NCBI GenBank assembly: GCA_018713425.1
Contig: DVOT01000083.1
Location: forward strand, 1-14,054
Source: Alectryocaccomicrobium faecavium
GTDB taxonomy: Bacteria; Bacillota; Clostridia; Christensenellales; Aristaeellaceae
Direction: 5' to 3'
Length of the DNA stretch: 14,054 nt
The notes under the pieces were generated by a model. That model ran no database searches, had not been told where the DNA came from, and worked only from the letters and a program-made list of their open reading frames with translations. A program made the translations under genes and the position numbers. Below, in pieces: positions 1 through 6,863 of this stretch (its first letter is position 1; every line of letters begins with the position of its first letter).

Positions 1-2
1 CA

Positions 3-39
3 AAGGGGAGCTGTCAGCGAAGCTGACTGAGGGGTTGCC
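3..39. repeat. 37-bp direct repeat, copy A
   Basis: This 37-bp stretch is identical to 248-284. Its core is a perfect hairpin: GTCAGC (13-18), loop GAA, GCTGAC (22-27). It lies in a gene-free region left of rpe. The sequence type resembles short multicopy intergenic repeats I remember from gut Clostridia, but I cannot verify this here. The base before it differs from copy B, so the shared unit begins about position 3; the unit may also extend left of the window. Confidence 0.85.
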
Positions 40-57
40 GACTGAGGAGTTGGGTAT

Positions 58-163
58 CGATCCCTCCGTCACGGCTACGCCGTGCCACCTCCCGATCCCT
101 CCGTCACGGCTTGCGCCGCGCCACCTCCCGATCCCTCCGTCACGGCTACGCCGTGCCACCTCC
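58..163. repeat. Three tandem ~35-bp hairpin repeats
   Basis: Three head-to-tail units lie at 58-92 (35 bp), 93-128 (36 bp) and 129-163 (35 bp). Units 1 and 3 are identical. Each carries a dyad: CACGGC, loop TAC, GCCGTG in units 1 and 3. In unit 2 the dyad is CGGC, loop TTGC, GCCG, with the next outer pair mismatched. The units abut without spacers, so this is not a CRISPR array. Open frames across it (MPPPDPSVTA-like peptides) simply translate the repeat. It looks like an amplified palindromic intergenic repeat of unknown role. A transcript from the minus-strand promoter at 329-357 would fold into three successive stem-loops. Confidence 0.85.
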
Positions 164-187
164 CTTTTCCCTTCGGGAAAAAGGAGG
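159..187. repeat. 13-bp inverted repeat (hairpin)
   Basis: CCTCCCTTTTCCC (159-171) and GGGAAAAAGGAGG (175-187) pair across a TTC loop with a single mismatch. The left arm overlaps the end of the third tandem unit. Neither strand has a T-run directly after the stem, so I do not call it an intrinsic terminator. Confidence 0.75.
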
Positions 188-232
188 CTTTTGGTAGGGC
201 AACTTCCTGCGGTGGTGCCACTTCCCCAAAAG

Positions 233-256
233 GCTCCCCTTGGACTCAAGGGGAGC
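233..256. repeat. 10-bp perfect inverted repeat
   Basis: GCTCCCCTTG (233-242) and CAAGGGGAGC (247-256) pair perfectly around the loop GACT. The right arm is also the left end of copy B of the 37-bp repeat. A second, longer-range dyad joins GGAGGCTTTTGG (183-194) to CCAAAAGGCTCC (226-237) with one mismatch, so this stretch can fold in alternative ways. No T-run follows on either strand. Confidence 0.75.
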
Positions 257-284
257 TGTCAGCGAAGCTGACTGAGGGGTTGCC
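248..284. repeat. 37-bp direct repeat, copy B
   Basis: This copy matches 3-39 base for base, including the GTCAGC-GAA-GCTGAC hairpin (258-272). It lies between the tandem hairpin array and the minus-strand promoter at 329-357. The two copies bracket the array like the outer layer of a nested repeat. Confidence 0.85.
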
Positions 285-328
285 TTCGCGCTCTCCTTCA
301 CCCATCTTGCAAATCGCGTTAGATAGGT

Positions 329-357
329 ATTATACCAGTTTGCGCAATTTTCGTCAA
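329..357 (-). promoter_or_regulatory. Sigma-A type promoter reading left, downstream of rpe
   Basis: On the minus strand the -35 is TTGACG (352-357) and the -10 is TATAAT (329-334), separated by exactly 17 nt. That is one mismatch from consensus. Transcription would start near 322. The site lies 41 nt past the rpe stop and points away from rpe, so it would drive a gene left of the window, or a non-coding transcript, through the repeats at 1-284. I see no terminator between rpe and this promoter, so operon read-through into the same downstream unit is possible. Confidence 0.75.
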
Positions 358-398
358 CCAATTCATGGAAATGCAGGGAAAACTGTCGTTTAAATCGC

Positions 399-1055
399 TT
401 ATGCGCCCGCCTCCATGCCCTTGAGCGTGCGGATGAACGCGCCCGCGTCCGGCGCTTTGAACAGGGCGCTGCCCGTGACCAGCAGGCGCGCGCCGTTGTT
501 CACGATTTCCTGCGCGGTATCCAGCGCCACATTGCCGTCCACCTCGATTTCCGCCGCGACGCCGGCCTTTTCCAGCATATCGCGCAGCACCGCGATCTTT
601 TTCACGGCGGAAGGGACGATCTTCTGCCCGCCGAAGCCGGGGTTCACGCTCATGATCAGGGCCACGTCGAAATCGCCCAGCGACCAGCTGAGCGTTTCCG
701 GCGGCGTAGCCGGGCAGATGGAAACCCCAGCCAGGCAGCCCAACTCGCGGATATGATTGAGCGTGCGGTTGAGGTGCCGCGTGGTCTCCTGATGCACGGT
801 GATGATGCGCGCGCCCAGGCGGGCGAATTCGTCGATGTATTTGTCAGGGTCTTCGATCATCAGGTGCACGTCCAGCGGCATGCCCGTCGCCGCCACGGCC
901 TTTACGATGGGCTGGCCAAAGGACATGTTGGGCACAAAGTGCCCGTCCATCACGTCGCAGTGCAGATAGTCCGCGCCCGCCTGGCGCATGCGCTCCACAT
1001 CCGCGCCCAGGTTCAAAAAGTCCGCCGCCAAAATCGATGCCGCAATCTTAATCAT
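399..1055 (-). CDS. rpe: Ribulose-phosphate 3-epimerase
   Basis: Interconverts D-ribulose 5-phosphate and D-xylulose 5-phosphate in the cytosolic pentose phosphate pathway. The 218-residue protein is full length for this TIM-barrel family. Visible motifs are S7, HCDVMDGHFVPN (32-43, metal ligands H32 and D34, catalytic D34), VHLMIEDP (from 63, ligand H64), MSVNPGFGGQ (135-144) and EVDGN (171-175, catalytic D173). Two family positions look unusual: the usual DGG phosphate-loop triplet reads DGN, and the usual NPATP reads CPATP (114-118). The ATG overlaps the rsgA stop by 8 nt (ATGATTAA), and a purine-rich GGAAGG site precedes it. It is the last gene of the cluster in this window; in Bacillus the next gene is thiN, which would lie outside. 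Confident identification. Confidence 0.97.
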   Translation of the reverse strand: MIKIAASILAADFLNLGADVERMRQAGADYLHCDVMDGHFVPNMSFGQPIVKAVAATGMPLDVHLMIEDPDKYIDEFARLGARIITVHQETTRHLNRTLNHIRELGCLAGVSICPATPPETLSWSLGDFDVALIMSVNPGFGGQKIVPSAVKKIAVLRDMLEKAGVAAEIEVDGNVALDTAQEIVNNGARLLVTGSALFKAPDAGAFIRTLKGMEAGA

Positions 1056-1923
1056 AGCGTTCCTTCCACCTCGTTTTCATTTCTTCGAACAAAATTTGAT
1101 ACCGCTCGTAGCGGCCCGCGTCCACTTCCCCCGCGTCCACCGCCGCGCGCAAGGCGCAGCCCGGCTCGCGCAAATGCGCGCATTCGGCAAACCGGCACGC
1201 GCCTTCGTAGGGCGCGAATTCCGGATAGCCCTCCTTTAGGCGCAAGGGATCCGCAAGGGGCAATTCCAGCAGGCTAAAGCCCGGCGTATCGAACACATGC
1301 CCTTCGTTGGCCCGGATCATTTCGCAGTGGCGCGTGGTGTGCTTGCCGCGCTCCACGCGATCGCTGAGCGCGCCGGTTTCCAGGGAAAAGCCGTACAGCG
1401 CGTTGATCAGCGTGGATTTGCCCGCGCCGGACTGGCCGGAAAACGCGTGATCCAGCCCGCGCAGCGATTCTTTCAGCGCGTCCACGCCCGCGCCCGTTTT
1501 GGCGCTCACCGCCATGGGAGACACGCCCGCGCCGCGGTACGCTGCCACCAGTTCCCGCGCGTACGCCGGGTTTTCGTCCGCCTTGTTGACCACCAGCCGC
1601 ACGGGCAGATTCTGCGCGCGCGCGAACAGCAGTTGCCGGTCGGTCAAGAGCAGATCCGGCGCGGGCGCGCTGGCGGAAAGCACCAGTACCAACGCGTCCA
1701 AATTCGCCACGGGCGGGCGCAACAGGGCGTTTTTGCGGGGCAAAATCTGCGTCACCCAGCCTTCTTTGCCGTCGCTTTCGAAGCGCACGCGATCGCCCAC
1801 CAGCGGCGTAAGCCGGGCGCGGCGAAATTTGGCCTGCGCGCGCAGCGTGAATTCCCGCTGCCCATCGTCCACGGTGTAAAACCCGCCCACGCCCTTCACA
1901 ATCGTTCCGCTACTGGAAATCAT
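1048..1923 (-). CDS. rsgA: Ribosome small subunit-dependent GTPase A (RsgA/YloQ/CpgA)
   Basis: Circularly permuted GTPase that acts late in 30S subunit maturation. The 291-residue protein shows an N-terminal OB-fold (about 1-72), then G motifs in permuted order: NKAD (113-116, G4), SAKTG (140-144, G5), GQSGAGKS (163-170, P-loop), HTT (195-197, G2) and DTPG (212-215, G3). A C-terminal zinc site follows (C243, C248, H250, C256). I chose the ATG at 1923 because GGGA lies 8 nt upstream. An in-frame ATG at 1932 would add MIS but has no placed ribosome binding site. The start overlaps the prkC end by 14 nt and the stop overlaps rpe by 8 nt. In B. subtilis this protein (CpgA) is a PrkC substrate, which fits the neighbouring kinase. 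Confidence 0.96.
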   Translation of the reverse strand: MISSSGTIVKGVGGFYTVDDGQREFTLRAQAKFRRARLTPLVGDRVRFESDGKEGWVTQILPRKNALLRPPVANLDALVLVLSASAPAPDLLLTDRQLLFARAQNLPVRLVVNKADENPAYARELVAAYRGAGVSPMAVSAKTGAGVDALKESLRGLDHAFSGQSGAGKSTLINALYGFSLETGALSDRVERGKHTTRHCEMIRANEGHVFDTPGFSLLELPLADPLRLKEGYPEFAPYEGACRFAECAHLREPGCALRAAVDAGEVDAGRYERYQILFEEMKTRWKERYD

Positions 1924-3697
1924 AGAAATCATCCCGCATCAATTTGCCATCCATATAAATCTGCACCCGGTGTTCGCCGCTTTCCGCGCTGCTGAGGGAG
2001 ATCTGCACCTGGCCGGAGCAGACCTGGCGGAATTTTTCGCTCTCTTCGCCGCTGGGCGCGGTGACGACGATGGAAACCTCCATGTCCGCCAGCGGCACGC
2101 TGAAGGAAACCAGCGCCGAATAGCGCTCGGGCCGCTCGCCATTGAGCACCAGATCGATCGTCGTTTCCTCAAAAACGCTGGTTTTCGCCTCCAGACTCTG
2201 ATCGATCACCACGCCGTCTGGCAGGCTGGCGTCGTATCCCTCGGTGATTTCCCCCAAGGAGAGCATGGTGCCTTCCAGCGCGGCGCGCGCCGCCTCCAGC
2301 GTATATCCGCGCAAATCGGGCACCACCGAGCTCATCGAGCTCACCCGGATCACGCATTCGCCCATTTTGCTGACCCACTCGCCCGCCTCGGGTTCCTGCT
2401 CCAGCACCAGGCCGGGCGTATAATCGCTGGGCACGCGCTCCACCGACACATTGGTGAGTTCCAGCGCGTTGAGCGCGGCGAGCGCGGCTTCCTCGCTTTG
2501 CCCGGTGACCTTGGGCATGGCGACCCACTGCGAGCCCAGGCTGACCACGATGCGCACCGTATCGCCCTGCATCGCCTCGCTTTCCGCCGCCGGCTCCTGC
2601 GAAATCACCAGCCCTTTTTCTACGGTATCGCTATACTCCTGCGTCGCTTCGCCCACGAGATGGAAGGCGCTCAGCGAGCGCAGCGCGTCCTCCTCGGACA
2701 CGTTCACCACGCTGGGCACGGTGACGCCATAAAAATAGTGGTCGAACACCCCGGTTTTCACGATGATGAGCACCATCGCGCCCAGCACCGCCGCCAACAG
2801 CAGGCCCGCCAGCGCGTTGCGCACGCGCGCTTTGCGGCGCTGCGCGTCCATCACCGGGTTGCGCACAAAGCCGCCCCGCGGATTGGTGAGCGAGCGCTTG
2901 AGGTCCGCGGCCATTTCGCTGGCGCTCTGGTAGCGGTCGGCCGGATCCTTGCTGAGCGCCTTTTGCAAAATCTGCTCCAGCGCGCGGGGCAATTCCGGCT
3001 TGAGTTCGCGGATGCTGCGGGGCGTTTCGCCGATGTGCTTGATGGCGATGGACACCGCGCTCTCGCTATCGAACGGCACCTGCCCGGTGAGCATTTCATA
3101 CAGCACCACGCCCACGGAATACAGGTCGCTCTTTTCATCGGCCTTTTCGCCGCGCGCCTGTTCGGGGGATATGTAGTGTACGGAGCCGAAAAAGCTGCCG
3201 TCGCCCGTGGCCGTCATCGTGGCGGAAGTGGTCAGCCGGGCGATGCCGAAATCCGCCACCTTGATCATGCCATTCTCGTCCACCAGGATGTTTTGCGGCT
3301 TGATATCGCGGTGCACGATGTTGTTCCGGTGCGCGTGGTCGAGCGCCGCCAGGATGCGCAGCGCCATGGCGACCGCCTGGCGCGGCGGAATGCTGCCCAC
3401 GCTGCGGATCAAATCCTTGAGCGTTTGCCCGCGCACGAATTCCATCACGATGTAGGGCACCCCGTCGAACCCCACGTCGAGCATGTTCACGATGTTTTCG
3501 TGCGCCACCTGGGCCGCCGCCTTGGCCTCGTGGCTGAAGCGGCGCACGAACTCCTCGTCGCGCTCGAATTCCGGGCGCAGCAGCTTCACCGCCACTTCCC
3601 GGCCCGTCTTTTGATCCAGCGCGCGATACACGATCGCCATGCCGCCCGTGCCGACGATTTCTATGAGCTCATACCGGCCTGATAATACGCGCTGCAT
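1910..3697 (-). CDS. prkC: PASTA-domain Ser/Thr protein kinase
   Basis: Membrane Ser/Thr kinase that senses peptidoglycan fragments and controls growth and cell-wall state in Bacillota. From the start MQRVLSGRY the protein has 595 residues. The cytoplasmic kinase domain (about 8-270) shows the glycine loop GTGGMAIVY (16-24), K38, E57, HRDIKPQN (129-136), DFG (149-151) and SPEQ, with a Thr/Ser-rich activation loop (156-168). One membrane span follows (about 294-315), then three extracellular PASTA repeats (about 325-388, 391-455 and 457-522). A C-terminal region of about 70 residues ends in YDFQ and recalls the extra C-terminal domain of staphylococcal PknB. The ATG at 3697 follows GAGGAGG and lies 1 nt after the prpC stop. 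The frame stays open upstream to 3844, but that part is prpC antiframe. Its cognate phosphatase is prpC. Confidence 0.97.
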   Translation of the reverse strand: MQRVLSGRYELIEIVGTGGMAIVYRALDQKTGREVAVKLLRPEFERDEEFVRRFSHEAKAAAQVAHENIVNMLDVGFDGVPYIVMEFVRGQTLKDLIRSVGSIPPRQAVAMALRILAALDHAHRNNIVHRDIKPQNILVDENGMIKVADFGIARLTTSATMTATGDGSFFGSVHYISPEQARGEKADEKSDLYSVGVVLYEMLTGQVPFDSESAVSIAIKHIGETPRSIRELKPELPRALEQILQKALSKDPADRYQSASEMAADLKRSLTNPRGGFVRNPVMDAQRRKARVRNALAGLLLAAVLGAMVLIIVKTGVFDHYFYGVTVPSVVNVSEEDALRSLSAFHLVGEATQEYSDTVEKGLVISQEPAAESEAMQGDTVRIVVSLGSQWVAMPKVTGQSEEAALAALNALELTNVSVERVPSDYTPGLVLEQEPEAGEWVSKMGECVIRVSSMSSVVPDLRGYTLEAARAALEGTMLSLGEITEGYDASLPDGVVIDQSLEAKTSVFEETTIDLVLNGERPERYSALVSFSVPLADMEVSIVVTAPSGEESEKFRQVCSGQVQISLSSAESGEHRVQIYMDGKLMRDDFYDFQ

Positions 3698-3698
3698 A

Positions 3699-4415
3699 TC
3701 AGTCCTCCTCGGTGGTGACGAGCACGCCGGTGATGTTGTCCCGCCCGCCGTGCTCCAGCGCCATGCGCACGATGCGGCTGAGCTTTTCGCCATACTCGCC
3801 CGCGCCCTTGAGCACGCGCTCGATATCCTTTTCTTCCACCTCATTGGTCAACCCGTCCGAGCACAAGAGCCACACATCGCCCTCCAGCCAGTCCAGCCGC
3901 AGAATATCGGGCTGCACCGTGGCGTTCACCCCCAGCGCGCGGGTGATGTAGTTGCGGTGCGGATAGGTTTTCGCCTGTTCGCGCGTAAGGTGCCCGTGCG
4001 CCACCAGTTCTTCCACCAGCGTGTGGTCGCGCGACACGCGCAAAAGCCGCCCATCGCGCAAAAGATAGGCGCGGCTATCGCCCACGTGCGCGAGGTAGGC
4101 TTCCCCTTCGCCCATCCACACGGCGGTGAAGGTGGTGCCCATGCCCCGCTTGTCCGCGTCGCGCGCGGCGGCGTGGTAAATCGCCATGTTGGCGCACTCC
4201 AAAGCGTCGCGCAGGGTGTCCTCCGGCAGGCCGCGCGCGGCGCGCATGCGCCGGGCAAATAGCTCGATGGCCATCGCGCTGGCGACCTCGCCCGCCAGGT
4301 GGCCGCCCATGCCGTCGGCCACGGCGGCAAAGTGCTCGCCCGGGCCGGGCAAGTAATAGGCGTCCTCGTTCATGGCGCGAACCCGGCCGGTGTTGGTGAT
4401 GGCATAGGCTTTCAT
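3699..4415 (-). CDS. prpC: PP2C-family protein phosphatase
   Basis: Mn/Mg-dependent Ser/Thr phosphatase that reverses PrkC phosphorylation. The 238-residue protein is standard length for the stand-alone bacterial PP2C family. Metal-binding and signature motifs are intact: NED (16-18), DGMGGH (34-39), GTTFT (93-97), HVGDSRAY (110-117), SDGL (186-189, D187) and GRDNITG (224-230, D226). The ATG at 4415 is preceded by GGGAGGTG at good spacing and lies 26 nt after the rlmN stop. A longer frame reaches 4643 but overlaps rlmN and adds a non-homologous basic tail. The 1-nt gap to prkC suggests translational coupling and balanced kinase and phosphatase levels. The product is likely cytosolic, with no signal or membrane segment. 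Confidence 0.96.
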   Translation of the reverse strand: MKAYAITNTGRVRAMNEDAYYLPGPGEHFAAVADGMGGHLAGEVASAMAIELFARRMRAARGLPEDTLRDALECANMAIYHAAARDADKRGMGTTFTAVWMGEGEAYLAHVGDSRAYLLRDGRLLRVSRDHTLVEELVAHGHLTREQAKTYPHRNYITRALGVNATVQPDILRLDWLEGDVWLLCSDGLTNEVEEKDIERVLKGAGEYGEKLSRIVRMALEHGGRDNITGVLVTTEED

Positions 4416-4441
4416 GGGCTTGGCACCTCCCGTCTTTTTTG

Positions 4442-5464
4442 TCAATCCTTCTTTTCTTCCGACAGCCGCGCGCGGCGCAATTGCCCGCACGCGCCCTCGA
4501 TTTCCGAGCCGAGCGCGCGGCGGCGGGTGACGGAAATCTTCTTCTGCTCCAACCGGCGCAAAAACGCGTTTTGCTCCTGCAGGGACGGCGCGCGCAGCGC
4601 GCGCTCCTTCACGGGGTTGAGCGGGATCAGATTCACGTGGCACATGAGGCCGCGCAAGCGGGCGGCCAACTCATCCGCGCAGGCGAGGGAACAATTCACG
4701 TTTTCAATCAGCGCATATTCAAAGATTACGCGCCGGCCCGTGCGCGCGATGAACTCGCGGCAGGCGTCGATCACGTCGTCCATGGCGTACTTGCGCGCGA
4801 TGGGCATGATGCGGCGGCGAATCTCGTCGTTGGGCGCGTGCAGGGAAACGCACAGCGTCACCGGCAAATCCTCCTGCGCCAGCGCGCGCATGCGCTCCGT
4901 GAGCCCGCAAGTGGAAAGCGAAACCCCGCGCAGGGACATGCCGTATTCCCGCAGTAGACGCAGGAACTTGACGGTGTTTTCATAATTGGCCAGCGGCTCG
5001 CCGCTGCCCATGAGCACGGCGTTTTTCAGCCGCTCGCCCGCGCCCTGCAGGCGGCGGTTCACGGCCACGATCTGGCCCAGCATTTCCCCGCTGGTGAGGT
5101 TGCGCACGCAGCCCTCCAGCGTGGAGGCGCAAAACGCGCAGCCCATGGCGCAACCCACCTGCGTGGAAACGCACAGCGAGCTGCCATAGTGGTACTTGAG
5201 CTTCACGCCCTCGATCACGTTGCCATCCGGCAGGGCATAGAGGTATTTTTCGGTTTCGCCCTGCACGAGGGCCTCGCGGATGGTCACCGGGTTGGCGATG
5301 AAGCGCTCCTCCAGCGAGGCGCGCAGCGCCTTGGGCAAATTGGTCATCTCCGCGAAATCCGCGCCCTTGCGCACCCATTCGGCGATTTGCCGGGCGCGGA
5401 AACCGCCGCCCACCGCTTCTTCCATTTCGGCGGCGGTCATGGACAAAAGCTGCGGCCTATTCAT
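4442..5464 (-). CDS. rlmN: 23S rRNA (adenine2503-C2)-methyltransferase, dual-specificity RlmN
   Basis: Radical-SAM enzyme that methylates C2 of A2503 in 23S rRNA; E. coli RlmN also acts on A37 of some tRNAs. At 340 residues it is normal length. The cluster-binding motif is C105-x3-C109-x2-C112 within CAMGCAFC. It also has GSGEPL (153-158) for SAM binding, SLSTCG (182-187) and the catalytic C-terminal Cys in GACGQLR (C326). The reading GSGEPL, where many homologues have GMGEPL, is mild. RlmN rather than Cfr is favoured by the operon position, which matches B. subtilis yloN. The ATG overlaps the rsmB stop by 8 nt (ATGAATAG), and a GGAG lies just upstream. Confidence 0.95.
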   Translation of the reverse strand: MNRPQLLSMTAAEMEEAVGGGFRARQIAEWVRKGADFAEMTNLPKALRASLEERFIANPVTIREALVQGETEKYLYALPDGNVIEGVKLKYHYGSSLCVSTQVGCAMGCAFCASTLEGCVRNLTSGEMLGQIVAVNRRLQGAGERLKNAVLMGSGEPLANYENTVKFLRLLREYGMSLRGVSLSTCGLTERMRALAQEDLPVTLCVSLHAPNDEIRRRIMPIARKYAMDDVIDACREFIARTGRRVIFEYALIENVNCSLACADELAARLRGLMCHVNLIPLNPVKERALRAPSLQEQNAFLRRLEQKKISVTRRRALGSEIEGACGQLRRARLSEEKKD

Positions 5465-6863
5465 CGCGCTCCATTCGGGCGATGAAAAAGCCCTCGCACC
5501 CGTTTAGGTGCGGATACAGCGCGAGCATATGGTCTTTCAGCCCGGAAGCGTAGGCCTCCGGCACGGGGAACGGCGCGAGATGGAATTCCGGATGCGAGGC
5601 CAGGAACGCGCGCACCTGCGCCTCGTTCTCTTCCGGCAAAACGGTGCAGGTGGAATACACCAGCGCGCCGCCGGGGCGCACGTATTGGCACACGGTGTCC
5701 AGCAGGCGCTTTTGCAGCTCCACCAGTTCGTCCACCCGCGCGTCCTCATAGCGGAACTTGGCGTCCGGCTTGTTGCCCAGCATGCCCAGGCCCGAGCAGG
5801 GCGCGTCCAGCAGCACGGCGTCCATCTCGTTGAGCAGGCCCTCGCGCAGCGCCGTAGCGTCGCGCAGCGCGCCGCGCAGGTTGTCCAGCCGCAAGCGCCG
5901 CGCCACCGCGTTCAAAATGTCCACGCGGTGGGCGTGTACGTCCCAGGCGTACACGCGGCCCGTGCCGCCCATATACTCCGCCATGGCCGCCGCCTTGCCG
6001 CCGGGCGCGGCGCAGGCGTCCAGCACGTTCATGCCGGGCTTGACCATCACCGCCTGCGCGGCCAGCAGCGAGGGCGCGCTCTGCACGCTGAATTCGCCCG
6101 CCGCGAAAGCGGGATCCAAGGCGAGATTGCCCTGCCCGCGCACGGAAAACGCGCCCGTTACGGGCGTTTTTTCATAGTCCCAGCCGCGCCTTTTGAGGGA
6201 TTCCTTGAAGCTTTCGGGCGTATACCGCATAAAATTGGGGCGAATGGTTTCGCTGTGAACGTCGGGCGCGTAAGCGAGCATCGCGCGGGCAAATTCCAGC
6301 CCGTGCGCGGCGATCAGCCGCTCGATCAGCGCCTCCGGCACCGAATACGCGATGGACAGGTGCGCCACCGGCTGTTCCGCCTCGTCCGGCGGCGTCAGCT
6401 CGCCCGCGTCGCGCGCGCGGGCGAACGCGCGCAACACGCCGTTGACAAACCCGGTCTGGCCCTCAAAGCCAAAACTGCGCGTGAGCTTCGCCGCCTCGTT
6501 CACCACGGCGAAATCGGGAATCTTGTCCATGTACAACAGTTGCGCCGCCGAGAGCAGCAAAAGCGCCATCACCACATTGTCCGGCGTTTCGGAAATGAAC
6601 CGGCTCAAATAGTATTCCAATTGCAAGCGCCGCTCCACCGCCGTGTAAAACAGATTGGTGGCCAACCGGCGGTCGTCCGGCGAAAGGCGCACGCTTTCCA
6701 GCGCGCGGTCCAGCGCCAATTGCGCGTAAGCGCCCTTATACAAAACGTCATACAGCGCGCCCAGCGCCGCGCGGCGCGCGTCCGAACGCGGCTTGCCGCC
6801 GCCGCGATGCCCGCCCGGTCTGCGTCCGTGGGTTCCTCCGCGCCGCTCCTGTTCCCTAGCCAT
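5457..6863 (-). CDS. rsmB: 16S rRNA (cytosine967-C5)-methyltransferase
   Basis: SAM-dependent methyltransferase for m5C967 of 16S rRNA (RsmB/Sun; B. subtilis yloM). Starting at MAREQER the protein has 468 residues. It begins with a Gly/Arg-rich basic tail (about 1-30), then a NusB-like RNA-binding domain (about 31-160), then a Rossmann methyltransferase domain. Motifs are LDACAAPGGK (281-290), DAPCSGLG (353-360, C356 for product release) and STCTVLPEENE (404-414, nucleophile C406). The ATG at 6863 overlaps the fmt stop by 8 nt (ATGGCTAG) with GGAG upstream. The frame runs back to 6971, but that extension lies inside fmt and is not family-like. The basic tail may be a lineage trait that helps RNA binding; that is inference. 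Confidence 0.95.
   Translation of the reverse strand: MAREQERRGGTHGRRPGGHRGGGKPRSDARRAALGALYDVLYKGAYAQLALDRALESVRLSPDDRRLATNLFYTAVERRLQLEYYLSRFISETPDNVVMALLLLSAAQLLYMDKIPDFAVVNEAAKLTRSFGFEGQTGFVNGVLRAFARARDAGELTPPDEAEQPVAHLSIAYSVPEALIERLIAAHGLEFARAMLAYAPDVHSETIRPNFMRYTPESFKESLKRRGWDYEKTPVTGAFSVRGQGNLALDPAFAAGEFSVQSAPSLLAAQAVMVKPGMNVLDACAAPGGKAAAMAEYMGGTGRVYAWDVHAHRVDILNAVARRLRLDNLRGALRDATALREGLLNEMDAVLLDAPCSGLGMLGNKPDAKFRYEDARVDELVELQKRLLDTVCQYVRPGGALVYSTCTVLPEENEAQVRAFLASHPEFHLAPFPVPEAYASGLKDHMLALYPHLNGCEGFFIARMERDE

Noticed and set aside
58..163. CRISPR array
   Set aside because: The units are directly adjacent with no unique spacers, only three copies exist, and there are no cas genes in the window.
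35..393. Short frames at the left edge (35-271 and 82-393 plus, 146-361 minus)
   Set aside because: They translate the tandem and direct repeats and have no ribosome sites; the minus frame also begins upstream of the promoter that would have to express it.
1970..3682. 570-residue plus-strand open frame opposite prkC
   Set aside because: It mirrors prkC codons; the protein is His/Ala/Arg-rich with no recognisable domain and no ribosome site. It is a by-product of high GC on the opposite strand.
4440..4445. TTGACA on the minus strand just before prpC
   Set aside because: It overlaps the rlmN stop region and has no -10 at usable spacing before the prpC start.
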